A stretch of 58,971 nt of DNA from assembly GCA_902794125.1 (NCBI GenBank), contig CADBFX010000003.1, positions 1-58,971 of the forward strand, read 5' to 3'. The notes beneath the pieces are model-generated. The model had not been told where the DNA came from. It did no database searches and saw only the letters and a program-made list of their open reading frames with translations. Positions 8,032 to 16,445 of the stretch are shown piece by piece. How positions within the stretch are numbered: the first letter of the stretch is position 1; the number at the start of each line of letters is the position of its first letter. The DNA comes from an uncultured Elusimicrobium sp. (GTDB taxonomy: Bacteria > Elusimicrobiota > Elusimicrobia > Elusimicrobiales > Elusimicrobiaceae). A program made the position numbers and the translations under genes.

Positions 8032-9117
8032 ATGGCGGTAGGGTTACAAAGTTTATTAAGAACGGTAGTAGATAATAAGGCCAGCGGTTTGCATATCCGC
8101 GGTGCGTCCAATGCGTATGTGCGTTTGAACGGGCAGATTAAACCGATTGACGATAGTTTTGTATCCAATGACGAAGCCCGGAAAATGGCGTACGCTTGTA
8201 TGGGCGAGCGCGAACGGAAATTATTTGAACAATATGCGTCGGTGGACTTTTCGCTGGATGCTAAATCATACGGTCGTTTTCGTTTTAACGTGTTTCGCCA
8301 AATGGGCAAGATTTGTATGGCTATTCGCCATATTCCGCTCAAAATTCCTTCTTTTGAATCGTTGCACTTGCCGGGTAACATCTTGCGTAAAATGGCAGAA
8401 TCTCGCCGTGGGCTCATATTAGTAACCGGGATGACCGGTTCCGGTAAAACTTCTACCTTGGCTGCCATGATTGATCACATCAATAAAACGCGTGCCGGTC
8501 ATATTTTAACCATTGAAGACCCAATCGAATTTTTACATAGCGATAACCGCTGTATCGTCAGCCAGTTGGAACTGGGGGTAGATACGCCTTCCTACACGGC
8601 GGCTATCCGCGCCGCGATGCGCCAGGACCCGGATGTGGTGTTAATTGGCGAGTTACGTGACCCCGAAGTAGTCCGTGCAGCCGTTACTGCCGCGGAAACC
8701 GGGCAGCTTGTGTTAGGAACGATGCACACGGTCAACGTCAATGAAACGTTAACGCGTTTGGTGGATGCGTTCCCGGTGGAACAACACGAACAGATTCGTT
8801 TGCAACTTTCCGACTTGATCCGCGGGATTATCTGCCAACGTTTGTTGCCGACGATCAACCCCGGTATGCAACCGGCAATGGAAATTTTAGTTTCCACTCC
8901 GCAGATTCGCAAACTTATTCGTGAAAATAAACCCAGCGACTTAGTAAAGATGATGGAAACGGGTGATTTTTACGGAATGAACACGTTTGACCAATCACTG
9001 GCTACACTTTATAAGTCCGGTATAATTGATTTGGAAACAGCACAAGCTGCCGCTACCAGCCCGGATGCCATTATGTTGGCGGTGCGCGGTGTAACGAACA
9101 ATTTGCAGGCGGAATAA
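8032..9117 (+). CDS. pilT: Type IV pilus retraction ATPase PilT
   Basis: 361-residue hexameric ATPase of the PilT/PilU class, which powers pilus retraction. Motifs: Walker A VTGMTGSGKTSTLAAM near residue 133, Asp box TIEDPIEFLH, Walker B DPDVVLIGELRDPE, His box LVLGTMHTVNVNET. The N-terminal PAS-like domain (KASGLHIRGASNAYVRLNG) is short, without the MshEN domain of extension ATPases. A classic AIRNLIRE-type C-terminal motif is represented by PQIRKLIRENKPSDLVKMM. It is preceded by an AAAAGGAG ribosome-binding site 12 nt after ftsZ, and its stop is 1 nt from cmk, so a pilus motor is embedded in a division/housekeeping operon, away from the other pilus genes. Confidence 0.93.
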   Translation: MAVGLQSLLRTVVDNKASGLHIRGASNAYVRLNGQIKPIDDSFVSNDEARKMAYACMGERERKLFEQYASVDFSLDAKSYGRFRFNVFRQMGKICMAIRHIPLKIPSFESLHLPGNILRKMAESRRGLILVTGMTGSGKTSTLAAMIDHINKTRAGHILTIEDPIEFLHSDNRCIVSQLELGVDTPSYTAAIRAAMRQDPDVVLIGELRDPEVVRAAVTAAETGQLVLGTMHTVNVNETLTRLVDAFPVEQHEQIRLQLSDLIRGIICQRLLPTINPGMQPAMEILVSTPQIRKLIRENKPSDLVKMMETGDFYGMNTFDQSLATLYKSGIIDLETAQAAATSPDAIMLAVRGVTNNLQAE

Positions 9118-9118
9118 T

Positions 9119-9802
9119 ATGACGCGTGCTAACGGATTACTTATTGCTATTGACGGAACGGCCGGAACAGGAAAATCCTCTGTTGGAAAAGCGGTCGCGG
9201 CCCGGATGGGATACGGGTTTTTAAGCACCGGAGAAATGTACCGGGCGCTTGCGTATAAGGTGTTTGCCAAAAACATTACGCCGGAAGACCACGATGCGGT
9301 ATTAGCCGCAGCCCGGGCACTACGCTTTACATTTATTCGCCAGCCCGATGCCACGCTTAAGATGTTTGTAGACGGCGAGTTTCTGGGTGCCAAACTGCAT
9401 TTGGAAGAAGTTGGCAATGTGGCCAGCCGCGTTTCTACTAACGGCGAAGCGCGCCATGTACTTACGGAAAAAATGCGCGAAGTCGGTCAAGATGGCGCAA
9501 TTGTGATGGAAGGACGCGATATCGGCACCGTGGTATTCCCGGATGCGGACATTAAGTTTTATTTAGATGCATCAGCTGAAGAACGTGCCAATCGCCGGGT
9601 AAAGCAATTGCAAGAGGCGGGAGAAAAACCCGATTACGCCGAAATTTTACGTTTGATTCAAGAACGGGACTACCGCGATTCTCACCGCGCTGTCAGCCCG
9701 CTCAAACCGGCGGAAGATGCTATTATTATTGATACGTCGCATTTAAATATGGAGCAAGTTATTGCGGCGGTTTTGGAGAAACTACCCCATCATGCTTCTT
9801 AA
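9119..9802 (+). CDS. cmk: Cytidylate kinase
   Basis: 227-residue CMP/dCMP kinase of nucleotide salvage and synthesis. P-loop GTAGTGKSSVGKAVA (residues 13-27), the CMP-binding STGEMYRALAY segment, MEGRDIGTVVFPDADIKFYL, and the lid SAEERANRRVKQL. The usual consensus is DGP(A/S)GSGKST; here it is DGTAGTGKSS, still a valid P-loop. Coupled to pilT upstream and overlapping plsC by 11 nt. Confidence 0.95.
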   Translation: MTRANGLLIAIDGTAGTGKSSVGKAVAARMGYGFLSTGEMYRALAYKVFAKNITPEDHDAVLAAARALRFTFIRQPDATLKMFVDGEFLGAKLHLEEVGNVASRVSTNGEARHVLTEKMREVGQDGAIVMEGRDIGTVVFPDADIKFYLDASAEERANRRVKQLQEAGEKPDYAEILRLIQERDYRDSHRAVSPLKPAEDAIIIDTSHLNMEQVIAAVLEKLPHHAS

Positions 9803-10385
9803 TTTGGTAAAATTAGTTGCTAGGATCTATTTCAAAACCTGTTATAACTTTAAAGTGGAGGGGTTGGAAAACATTCCTCAAACAGGGGCACTCATCATAG
9901 CGGGAAATCATCTTTCCAACGCAGACCCGCCGGCGATAGGAGCATTTGCCGGGCTGGTGCGCGATTCTCGTTTTGTGGCCAAAAAAGAATTATTTGCCGT
10001 GCCGGGGTTGGGGTGGTTTTTTCGCCATTGCCAGTATATCCCGGTGGACCGGGCCCGCACGATTGGCGATTTTGGGGCGTTAAAAGAGGTCGTAAACGCT
10101 TTGGAACAAGGCCAAAGTGTGGTGATGTTCCCGGAAGGGACCCGGAGTAAAACAGGTAAGCCGCAGAAACCGAAAAGCGGTATCGGATTTTTAGTATATA
10201 AGACGGGCGCGCCGGTTTTGCCCGTAAAAATAGAAGGGACGTTTGGCTGGCCGTGGGTACGGAAAATCCGTGTTAAATTTGGCACGGTAATGACGTTACA
10301 AAAAGACGAAACACTGGAACCTAAGGCGCAGTATAAACAATTTGCAAATCAAATTATGGATCAGATTAACTCTATCCACATCTAA
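9792..10385 (+). CDS. plsC: 1-acyl-sn-glycerol-3-phosphate acyltransferase PlsC
   Basis: 197-residue membrane-associated acyltransferase that makes phosphatidic acid. The catalytic HX4D motif is NHLSNADP and the glycerophosphate-binding motif is FPEGTRSKTG; a later VLPVKIEGTF block is also family-typical. ATG at 9792, overlapping the end of cmk by 11 nt, is the best start; an in-frame TTG at 9762 is less likely. The cmk-plsC-rpsA order is a well-known gene arrangement in several phyla. Confidence 0.93.
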   Translation: MLLNLVKLVARIYFKTCYNFKVEGLENIPQTGALIIAGNHLSNADPPAIGAFAGLVRDSRFVAKKELFAVPGLGWFFRHCQYIPVDRARTIGDFGALKEVVNALEQGQSVVMFPEGTRSKTGKPQKPKSGIGFLVYKTGAPVLPVKIEGTFGWPWVRKIRVKFGTVMTLQKDETLEPKAQYKQFANQIMDQINSIHI

Positions 10386-10395
10386 CGGAGGTTAC

Positions 10396-10420
10396 GCAGG
10401 CCTCTTCACCGAGGACCTGT
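10396..10420 (+). promoter_or_regulatory. Hairpin in the rpsA leader
   Basis: CAGG-c-CTC pairs with GAG-ga-CCTG across a 6-nt loop, placed 11 nt before the rpsA start. A GGAGG sits upstream of the hairpin, and a weaker AGGA lies between the hairpin and ATG. Could serve translational control of S1; only the fold is seen. Confidence 0.45.
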
Positions 10421-10431
10421 AATAAGGACTT

Positions 10432-11619
10432 ATGACGACAAACGAAGAAATTAAAAATACCGAAGACACAATTAACGAAACCGAAATGACGATGGAGCAG
10501 TTAATTGCGCAGCAAGAGTCTTTATCGGAGAAGTTGTACAAGAAAGAAATTGTAGAAGTTCCTGTAGTTCAAATCAACCAAGATTATATTTTAGTGGATA
10601 CCGGTGCCAAAAAAGAAGGGGCGATTGCCGTGTCCGAATTTGAAGGGAAAACGTTGCCCGCCGTCGGCGATACGATTTCTGCGGTACTCGTAAAACGCGG
10701 CAGCGATGAACGCCCGGCTATTTTGTCCCATAAAAAAGCGCTTGAATTTTTAGGGTGGGATATCTGCAAAAAAGCTTATGAAGAAAAAGAACGCGTCAAA
10801 GGCACGATTATAGAATGTGTAAAAGGCGGCTATATTGTAGAAGTGTTTGGTGTAAACGGTTTTATGCCGCTGTCGCTTTCTGAATTGCACACTGCGTATA
10901 AACATTACTTGCCCAAAGGGGCCAAGATTAAAGCCCAAATTGTAGAATTTGCGAAAGAAAAACAAAAACTTATTGTTTCGCGCAAACAAGTGTTGGAAGA
11001 AGATGAAGCTGTCCGCCGCGAACAAGTACTCGGCGAAATTAAGGAAGGCGATGTGCTTCGTGTGGTGGTTTCCAAAGTGGATAAAGAAAAATTGTTCCTC
11101 CGCTTCCACGGTATTGAAGGCATTGTAACGTTGGAAAATATCGCCTGGAAAGAACCTCAAACCGCAATTGCTAATTTCCGCCGCGGCCAACGCTTGAAAG
11201 CCAAACTCTTAAAATTAGACAAAGAAACTCCGCGTTTGGAATTCGGCCTTAAACAATTGTTCCTCAACCCGGCCGATGCGTTAAAACGCCGCTATCCGTA
11301 CAAGAGCTCCGTAAAAGCGACGATTACGAAAGTGTCCGAAGAAAAAGGTGTAGAATGCACCATCGGTAAGAACAATACCAAAGCCTATATCAGCCCGTTT
11401 GAAATGGGGCGCGATTTTACCGCCAAAGAAGGCGATACGATCACCGCTTTGGTAGTGGGTGTCAACCCGGAAACTTTCACGGTGAACTTGTCTGTCAAGA
11501 AGTACGACCAAGCCCAAAACCGCAAAGTAGTGGCGCAATACTTAAAACAAGCTCCGCGCCCGACGCTTGGCCAACTCTTGCAAGATTCTTTTAAAACAGA
11601 CGAAGAAGAAAATAACTAA
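10432..11619 (+). CDS. rpsA: 30S ribosomal protein S1-like (S1 RNA-binding repeats)
   Basis: 395-residue protein with an acidic N-terminal helix and four S1/OB-fold repeats: about residues 35-105 (VVQINQDYILVDTGAKKEG), 118-185 (GTIIECVKGGYIVEVFGVNGFMPLS), 200-270 (VLRVVVSKVDKEKLFLRF) and 285-365 (KATITKVSEEKGVECTIGKN). The first two match ribosome-binding S1 repeats best; the last two are divergent. Shorter than the six-repeat enterobacterial S1, but similar to four-repeat forms in other phyla. Ends in an Asp/Glu-rich tail. Its place after cmk-plsC and its strong own terminator agree with rpsA. Confidence 0.85.
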   Translation: MTTNEEIKNTEDTINETEMTMEQLIAQQESLSEKLYKKEIVEVPVVQINQDYILVDTGAKKEGAIAVSEFEGKTLPAVGDTISAVLVKRGSDERPAILSHKKALEFLGWDICKKAYEEKERVKGTIIECVKGGYIVEVFGVNGFMPLSLSELHTAYKHYLPKGAKIKAQIVEFAKEKQKLIVSRKQVLEEDEAVRREQVLGEIKEGDVLRVVVSKVDKEKLFLRFHGIEGIVTLENIAWKEPQTAIANFRRGQRLKAKLLKLDKETPRLEFGLKQLFLNPADALKRRYPYKSSVKATITKVSEEKGVECTIGKNNTKAYISPFEMGRDFTAKEGDTITALVVGVNPETFTVNLSVKKYDQAQNRKVVAQYLKQAPRPTLGQLLQDSFKTDEEENN

Positions 11620-11628
11620 CGTTAGATA

Positions 11629-11657
11629 AAAAAGCCCCGCGAAAAGCGGGGCTTTTT
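11629..11657. terminator. Terminator after rpsA
   Basis: Perfect stem GCCCCGC-gaaaa-GCGGGGC flanked by A-run and T-run. Confidence 0.93.
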
Positions 11658-11738
11658 TTATGGAAAAATTTACTAAAAACTCTTTTCCTTTTGCTCATAA
11701 AAAACTACAATATTAAAAACCGTTTCTAGGAAATAAAT

Positions 11739-14351
11739 ATGCTAAATTTAACCAAGCCCGCTAAAGAGACTTTTTACATGAAACTCGTGCGCGTTTTTTT
11801 AGCGATGATTTTCTTGGTCGTTCCGCTCATCTTTTTTACCGATCTAACGGCTAATCCGTTTTTTATTCAAAATAGTTTGTTGTATGTATTGCTAGCCCTT
11901 CTTTACGGTACGCTGGCCGTCAAATTCTTGCGGACTCAGAATATAGACTTCACCAAAACATTTTTTGACTTGGCATTCTTTATCTACGTTCTGGCGTGCG
12001 TGGTGGGGTGGTTATCGGCGGTGTCATCTGCGCCGCAAGCGTTACGCCAGACCATGTTTTATGGGTTTTTAAACTATGGGACGCTTCTGGTGTGTATAGC
12101 CGTGGGGGCTTACGTGATTAGTAAAAACGTAGTGTTTTCCGGCACGATTGAAAGCAAAACAAATTATATTTTACTCTTCTTAGCATGGGGAAGTTTGTGG
12201 TACTTTTTACCGCTTTTAAAAACGGTTCCATCATCGGACTCTTTATTCGCCAAGATGTTTGATTGGTATGCACTTTTCTTATGGGCGGTGGGCGTATGGC
12301 TGGCGGTGCGGGTACTTCGTAAACTAGTACAAGAAAATATTTTGGTGCTGATGTTTGTGGCCGTGTTTTTGGCGTGTTGTTATGGGGTATTGCAAGCGCT
12401 GGGACTGGAATTTTTGTGGCCGTTTGAAATTAACCAATTTGCTACGCGGGCTTTTTCTACCTTCGGAAATCCTAACTTTTTATCCTCGGCTGTAGTGATG
12501 TTGTTACCTGCCTTGTTGGTTTACTACATGCGTACCGAAAGCAAAAAAGATATTTTGGTATACGGCTTGTTGGTTCTCGTTTATATCCTGTTCTTATCGT
12601 TTGGGTTGGCGCGTTCATGTTGGTTAGGGGCGGCGTGTGCGCTCATCATGATGTGGATGTTTGGCACGCTTCGTTCTCTTATTTTAGAGCGCAAACTGCG
12701 CGTGTTTTTGTTGGCGGTATTAGCCATTGGCGTGGGGTGGGGATCTGTGTATGTAGGCGGGAAAGATACCCCCAGCCCGGTAGCCCACCGGGCCGAAGAA
12801 TTAACCCAAGTGACTCCTTCCAATATTACCTTACACGTGGATAAAGACCATATTTTCCAGTCGCTTCACCAACGGTTATTTATGTGGGACGTGGCCAAAG
12901 AAATTTTTTTGGACCGCCCTGTGTTGGGTAGCGGGCTCGGGAATTTCCAAATGGCGTTTGAGCAAAACCAACCCAAGTCGCTACTGCGTCATTCTAATTT
13001 GCGTGAATTAAAAACCATTACTCATGCTCCGCATAACGAGATTTTCTTCCAACTGGCCCAAGGCGGATTGGTGGGCGTGGGAATTTTCCTCTTTATGTTT
13101 ATGGTGCTTTTTTTAGAAGTGCACGATTTCGCCGTTCATAAAAAAGAGGGGGATAAAAAACAACTCCTGCAAGCGCTTTTCTGCGGTATTTTAGGGATGT
13201 TAGTGGATAATATGCTTAACATTTCTTTGCATGCGGTAGTGCCTGCGTTTATCTTTTGGTGGTTAGTCGGGGCAGAAGTAAGCGGTGTCGGTAAGGCGGA
13301 AGGCAAAATTGTCGTCACTGCCAACCCATTTACCAAAACGGTAGCATTGGTGGTGATGTTACTCAGCGTTGCGGTTATTGTGTGGCAAGTGTTATGGTTG
13401 AAAAGCGAGTACCGATTTTTTACGGGGCAGAAATATATTGCTCAACAAAATTACGACGCGGCTAAACAAGATTTATCGCAGGCCTTGGCCTTATATCCGG
13501 CGAATACGGAAGCCGGTTTTCGGTTAGGAAATTTGTTGCTCGCACAAGAGAAGTACGATGAAGCTCTTGCCGTATTTGAAAAAACCTTGGCGGCCGCTTC
13601 TTATTACGAAGAAGTTTATTACCATGCGGCGTTGGCTGCCCTGGGTACTAAAGACACAAAAAAAGCTGTTCGTTATTTGATGGATAATTTGCGTTTACAT
13701 CCGTATCATCTGCAGGCGTACGGAATGTTAATGCAACTACTCTACGAAAATGTAATTTACGCCGGCAGCGAAGAGTTAGCCATGATGGAAAGAGGCCTTA
13801 AATTGTTCCCTTATGAGACCGGTTTTTGGCGTTTGGCAGGGGAAATTTACGACAAATTAGGCGAAAAAGAATATGCAAAAAATGTATATCAGCGTGGACT
13901 GACTGTAGATACGTTGGATAAAGAACTTTTGCGGAGGTTGGAACAGTTATACCCGGCTTCTGCCGCCCAGCGGCCTGTGATAATAGAGCAGGCGCGCCGT
14001 TTGCAACAGTATCATGCAAAAGTGGAAAAATTTAATAAAATGTCGCCCTACTACCAACAACGCTTACGCAATGAAGTGGAAGCATACGTCAAAGATTTCC
14101 CGGATGATACGAACGGGCCTATTTTGTTAGCCCGGATCTTGTCCCTTTCCGGCAATGATATCAAAGCTAAGGAAGTGCTGGAAGAAGTGTTGAATAAACA
14201 CCCGGATGATTTGTGGGCAAATTTAGCGTTGTCTACGTTATTGTACAAAGCGGAAGATTTAAAACAAGCTAAAAAAAGTTTGGAAGATGCCCTGTTTTAT
14301 TACCCGGGAAACGAAGTTGCCACCGCTCGTTTAGCGGCGATTTCCCGTTGA
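11739..14351 (+). CDS. O-antigen ligase/polymerase-like membrane protein with C-terminal TPRs
   Basis: 870-residue inner-membrane protein. The first ~550 residues hold about a dozen hydrophobic segments with the Wzy/WaaL-type hallmarks: an Arg after a transmembrane segment (LSFGLARSCWLGAACALIMM), a large periplasmic loop containing GNFQMAFE, and THAPHNEIFFQLAQGGLVGVG, the H-N-x(n)-GG pattern of the ligase domain. From about residue 570 come TPR repeats (KYIAQQNYDAAKQDLSQALA, AGFRLGNLLLAQEKYDEALA and others) to the C-terminus. Such proteins join or polymerise surface glycans, or glycosylate proteins such as pilins. Its place just upstream of the pilus operon makes pilin glycosylation a possibility, not a conclusion. 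Confidence 0.85.
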   Translation: MLNLTKPAKETFYMKLVRVFLAMIFLVVPLIFFTDLTANPFFIQNSLLYVLLALLYGTLAVKFLRTQNIDFTKTFFDLAFFIYVLACVVGWLSAVSSAPQALRQTMFYGFLNYGTLLVCIAVGAYVISKNVVFSGTIESKTNYILLFLAWGSLWYFLPLLKTVPSSDSLFAKMFDWYALFLWAVGVWLAVRVLRKLVQENILVLMFVAVFLACCYGVLQALGLEFLWPFEINQFATRAFSTFGNPNFLSSAVVMLLPALLVYYMRTESKKDILVYGLLVLVYILFLSFGLARSCWLGAACALIMMWMFGTLRSLILERKLRVFLLAVLAIGVGWGSVYVGGKDTPSPVAHRAEELTQVTPSNITLHVDKDHIFQSLHQRLFMWDVAKEIFLDRPVLGSGLGNFQMAFEQNQPKSLLRHSNLRELKTITHAPHNEIFFQLAQGGLVGVGIFLFMFMVLFLEVHDFAVHKKEGDKKQLLQALFCGILGMLVDNMLNISLHAVVPAFIFWWLVGAEVSGVGKAEGKIVVTANPFTKTVALVVMLLSVAVIVWQVLWLKSEYRFFTGQKYIAQQNYDAAKQDLSQALALYPANTEAGFRLGNLLLAQEKYDEALAVFEKTLAAASYYEEVYYHAALAALGTKDTKKAVRYLMDNLRLHPYHLQAYGMLMQLLYENVIYAGSEELAMMERGLKLFPYETGFWRLAGEIYDKLGEKEYAKNVYQRGLTVDTLDKELLRRLEQLYPASAAQRPVIIEQARRLQQYHAKVEKFNKMSPYYQQRLRNEVEAYVKDFPDDTNGPILLARILSLSGNDIKAKEVLEEVLNKHPDDLWANLALSTLLYKAEDLKQAKKSLEDALFYYPGNEVATARLAAISR

Positions 14352-14420
14352 GGAAAGAATAAAAAAGTTTGTTTTTTAGAGAAAATTAAAAAAGTACCTT
14401 TACAAACCGTGCTAAATTGC

Positions 14421-14486
14421 TATAATTCTAGTATCTGTGTTTGTCGCAGGGTACAAACGACAAGCGGGAAGGAATAGGATTACTTC
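14421..14486 (+). promoter_or_regulatory. Promoter and leader of the pilus operon
   Basis: TATAAT at 14421-14426, about 60 nt before the first operon start. A 6-bp hairpin TTGTCG/CGACAA (about 14440-14463) sits in the leader. No other strong -10 plus terminator break was recognised until 29.3 kb. Confidence 0.55.
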
Positions 14487-16433
14487 ATGATGAAAACAAA
14501 TAAATTTTGGAAGATTTTTGTATTTGCTTTGTGTTGCATTGTGTGTGCAAGTGCTACACCTCTCCTGGCGGCCAATATGGCTAAACAACTGGAAAAAGGG
14601 ATTGAGCTTTTTAACGAGAATAAAGACCAGGAAGCCATGGATTATTTCGTTGACGTAATGGTAAACGGTTCGCGGGATGAAATAGCCACGGCGAACAAAT
14701 ATATCAATGCAATCCACAACCGAATTGGTGGTATTCAAAACCCCGTGGAGGTGGATATTAATTTTAGAGAAGGCGAAGTTAAAAAATTAGATGAAGCCAC
14801 GACCGATGCCGTGAAAGCCGCACAAGCGCAAGCGCAAGCCGCTGCCGATGAAGCCGCTGCAAAATTGCAGGCTGCTCAGGCGGCTGCCGATGCGGCGCAA
14901 GTAGCTGCGTTTGAAAAGCAACAAGATGCGTTGGCTGCAGTGGATGCGCAACAAAGAGCGTTGACCGAACGGATTGATGCCCAACGGGAAGCCGCCATGG
15001 CGCAAGCCGCGGCTCAACGGGCGCAAGCTTCGGCCGCTGCTACGGATGCTTTATTAAATCAACCGGCTACAGCAGCTACCGCTGCCACAACCGCCTCTTT
15101 GGCCCCATTAGTGTTATCAGAGCCGGCTGCCGGAGAAGAAACCATGGGGATGGAAGAAGAATCTGCGGTAATTGCACCTCAACAACGGGATGCAGTTTTG
15201 ACAACGGCCACGCAACAACCGGCTTCCTCTGTCTTTACCGACTTAACCTCTCCACAAGCCGTAAAGGCTCGCAACTTGTATACCGAGCAAAAAATTGCCA
15301 GCATGACCGAATCGGCCATTAATCGGATTAACGATACGAAAGGGGTTCATTTGTACATGCGCGATAACCGCCCGGATGCATTGGATATTGAACCGGAAGT
15401 TTTGTTTGACCGCAATCAATTTAAGGAAGAAGCGGCTCCGGTATTAAATAGCATTTACGAATTATTAGCGTTGACCCAGGGTTCTGCGTATGTGATTTTA
15501 CCGCCCGGTTCTTATACCGACGACGTTACATTATCGGGTATTCGGCAAGCCATGGCGTTAAATTCTTATCTGATTAACCGTGGCATTTCGCAAGGGAAAC
15601 TCCATTATAATATGGGTCTTTCTGACCAAGAGCCTCCGGCTCGGTTCGCCAATTTAAACGGTTTGGCGATTGTATTTGATTATGACCAAAAACTCCCGAT
15701 TAATTTAGAAAAGAATGCTAACAATGAAAAGGCTCCTTTGTTGAGTATGGCGGTTGTGCCGTTGTGCCACGCGTTGGATCGTTCATTAGGGGAAGCATTT
15801 GCTGTGGATTTCTCCGTGTTAGAGACGATTAATCCCATTGATAATTGGGTGTTGCAAGTGGTGCAACATGGACGGGATGGCAACTATTATGTTGTGCGCC
15901 AGTTGGAAGGTTTTGCCCCTGTTTACCACCAAATTTTATGGAACGGACGGAAAGGTATTATCGGGCCGGAATTACCGTGCGGTAAATACACTTTTGTGTT
16001 GACTGCTACCGATTTAAAAGGCGAAAAACAAACGTTGCGCCGCCGAGTAGTTGTAAAGTGCAACGAACAGACTTCTTGCCAAACAACGGGAATATGCGGA
16101 ACGGTCAAAAAAGAGCAAACGGCCGCTACAACCGAAGAATTAGATTATAAAGCTGCCCGTTTATGGGTAAAACCTGGGCGTACGATGAAAACCGCTTCTG
16201 TTCAAGCAGCTGCGGTTTCCACGAAGACAACGGATGATACGGTCACTACTTCCAGTACTAAAACAGAACGGGTTCGCACCGTAATTGAAGAAGTGTCGGA
16301 TAATGATCCGTATGCAAACAGTGATTCTGCCGTCGCTTCTATACCGCCCGCTCCGGCCCCGGCGGACTCTTATCCGGTGAATAATCCGTATGCCATGCCT
16401 GCGGATAGCGAAGTATTGGGTGAATTTAATTAG
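14487..16433 (+). CDS. Exported coiled-coil protein with OmpA-like domain, head of pilus operon
   Basis: 648 residues. Signal peptide at 1-28 (hydrophobic FVFALCCIVCASATPLLA). A helical repeat-like segment follows (KQLEKGIELFNENKDQEAMD), then a long Ala/Gln-rich coiled coil (about 105-190), a low-complexity linker, and a globular region at about 270-400. That region resembles a degenerate OmpA/peptidoglycan-binding domain (EPEVLFDRNQFKEEAAPVLNSIYELL... LSGIRQAMALNSYLINRGI). A beta-rich domain with GKYTFVLTATDLKGEK follows, then a Pro-rich tail. No enzyme motif was seen. Being first in the operon and apparently periplasmic, it may anchor the pilus machine to the cell wall, like FimV/TsaP-type factors; that is inference. 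Confidence 0.75.
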   Translation: MMKTNKFWKIFVFALCCIVCASATPLLAANMAKQLEKGIELFNENKDQEAMDYFVDVMVNGSRDEIATANKYINAIHNRIGGIQNPVEVDINFREGEVKKLDEATTDAVKAAQAQAQAAADEAAAKLQAAQAAADAAQVAAFEKQQDALAAVDAQQRALTERIDAQREAAMAQAAAQRAQASAAATDALLNQPATAATAATTASLAPLVLSEPAAGEETMGMEEESAVIAPQQRDAVLTTATQQPASSVFTDLTSPQAVKARNLYTEQKIASMTESAINRINDTKGVHLYMRDNRPDALDIEPEVLFDRNQFKEEAAPVLNSIYELLALTQGSAYVILPPGSYTDDVTLSGIRQAMALNSYLINRGISQGKLHYNMGLSDQEPPARFANLNGLAIVFDYDQKLPINLEKNANNEKAPLLSMAVVPLCHALDRSLGEAFAVDFSVLETINPIDNWVLQVVQHGRDGNYYVVRQLEGFAPVYHQILWNGRKGIIGPELPCGKYTFVLTATDLKGEKQTLRRRVVVKCNEQTSCQTTGICGTVKKEQTAATTEELDYKAARLWVKPGRTMKTASVQAAAVSTKTTDDTVTTSSTKTERVRTVIEEVSDNDPYANSDSAVASIPPAPAPADSYPVNNPYAMPADSEVLGEFN

Positions 16434-16445
16434 GAGTAAAAACAC

